DNA of 5,410 nucleotides. Source: Lachnospiraceae bacterium UBA3643. GTDB lineage: Bacteria; Bacillota; Clostridia; Lachnospirales; Lachnospiraceae. A program made the position numbers and the translations under genes. The notes under the pieces are model-generated. The model saw only the letters and a list, made by a program, of their open reading frames with translations, was not told where the DNA came from and did not search any database. The DNA lies in assembly GCA_002373855.1 (NCBI GenBank), contig DFKO01000216.1, positions 1 to 5,410 of the forward strand. Direction: 5' to 3'. Of the stretch, positions 5,316-5,410 are shown one piece after another; position 1 is the stretch's first letter; each line of letters opens with the position of its first letter.

Positions 5316-5410
5316 TTATTCCTCTGACTGTCTGAGCTCAAGGTTGAGATCCTTAAGCTTTGCAAGTACTTCATCGAGGGACTTGCGTCCAAGGTTACGA
5401 ACCTTCATCA
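5316..5410 (-). CDS. rpoA: DNA-directed RNA polymerase subunit alpha, C-terminal end only
   Basis: Only the last 30 codons and two bases of the preceding codon lie in the window. They read MKVRNLGRKSLDEVLAKLKD followed by LNLELRQSEE and a TAA stop. KVRNLGRKSLDEV is the end of the alpha C-terminal domain, the helix-hairpin-helix module that contacts UP-element DNA and activators. The short acidic tail after it is normal for Firmicutes. The position directly before rplQ confirms the assignment. The gene's 5' part and its catalytic assembly domain are outside the window. Confidence 0.96.
   Translation of the reverse strand, partial: MKVRNLGRKSLDEVLAKLKDLNLELRQSEE

Noticed and set aside
5302..5330. 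Possible internal promoter for rplQ with a TATAAT at 5307-5302
   Set aside because: The -10 is perfect but the hexamer 17 bases upstream (CAGTCA) matches TTGACA at only three positions, and the TATAAT is explained by the palindrome it sits in.

Overview
The window reads as a housekeeping stretch of a Clostridia genome, most likely a member of Lachnospiraceae or a close relative. Every gene is on the minus strand, so the biological order runs from high to low coordinates: rpoA (3' end only) - rplQ - ecfA1 - ecfA2 - ecfT - truA - rplM - rpsI (truncated by the window edge). This is the order known from Bacillus subtilis and many other Firmicutes (rpoA, rplQ, ybxA, ybaE, ybaF, truA, rplM, rpsI). 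The clostridial placement rests on strong AAAGGAG-type ribosome binding sites, moderate-to-low GC with very AT-rich gaps, and an enlarged L17 protein; the genus cannot be fixed by eye.

Region by region. (1) 5316-5410 is the tail of rpoA (RNA polymerase alpha). A 144-nt gap with weak inverted and direct repeats follows, then rplQ (4635-5171), whose 178-residue L17 carries a lysine-rich insert of about 45-50 residues. A strong intrinsic hairpin (4586-4614) ends this ribosomal/RNA polymerase operon. (2) 1854-4530 encodes a complete ECF energizing module: two ATPases (EcfA1, EcfA2) and the transmembrane coupling protein EcfT, which starts with TTG. No substrate-binding S component is present, as expected for a group II module shared among several vitamin or micronutrient importers encoded elsewhere. 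ecfA1 and ecfA2 are separated by a 106-nt gap of about 17% GC. (3) truA (1054-1854), the tRNA pseudouridine synthase for positions 38-40, overlaps the ecfT stop by one base (TAATG). (4) A consensus sigma-A promoter (TTGACA-N17-TATAAT, 1009-1037) lies just after truA and drives rplM-rpsI through a leader of about 180 nt that can be drawn as several hairpins. This is the best candidate in the window for an autoregulatory r-protein leader.

I found no mobile element, CRISPR array, rRNA or tRNA gene, phage gene or defence system. Most of the window is conventional. The points that deserve a second look are regulatory: the rplM leader, the rpoA-rplQ gap, the dyad upstream of ecfA1, the apparently SD-less start of ecfA2, and the inserted domain in L17.
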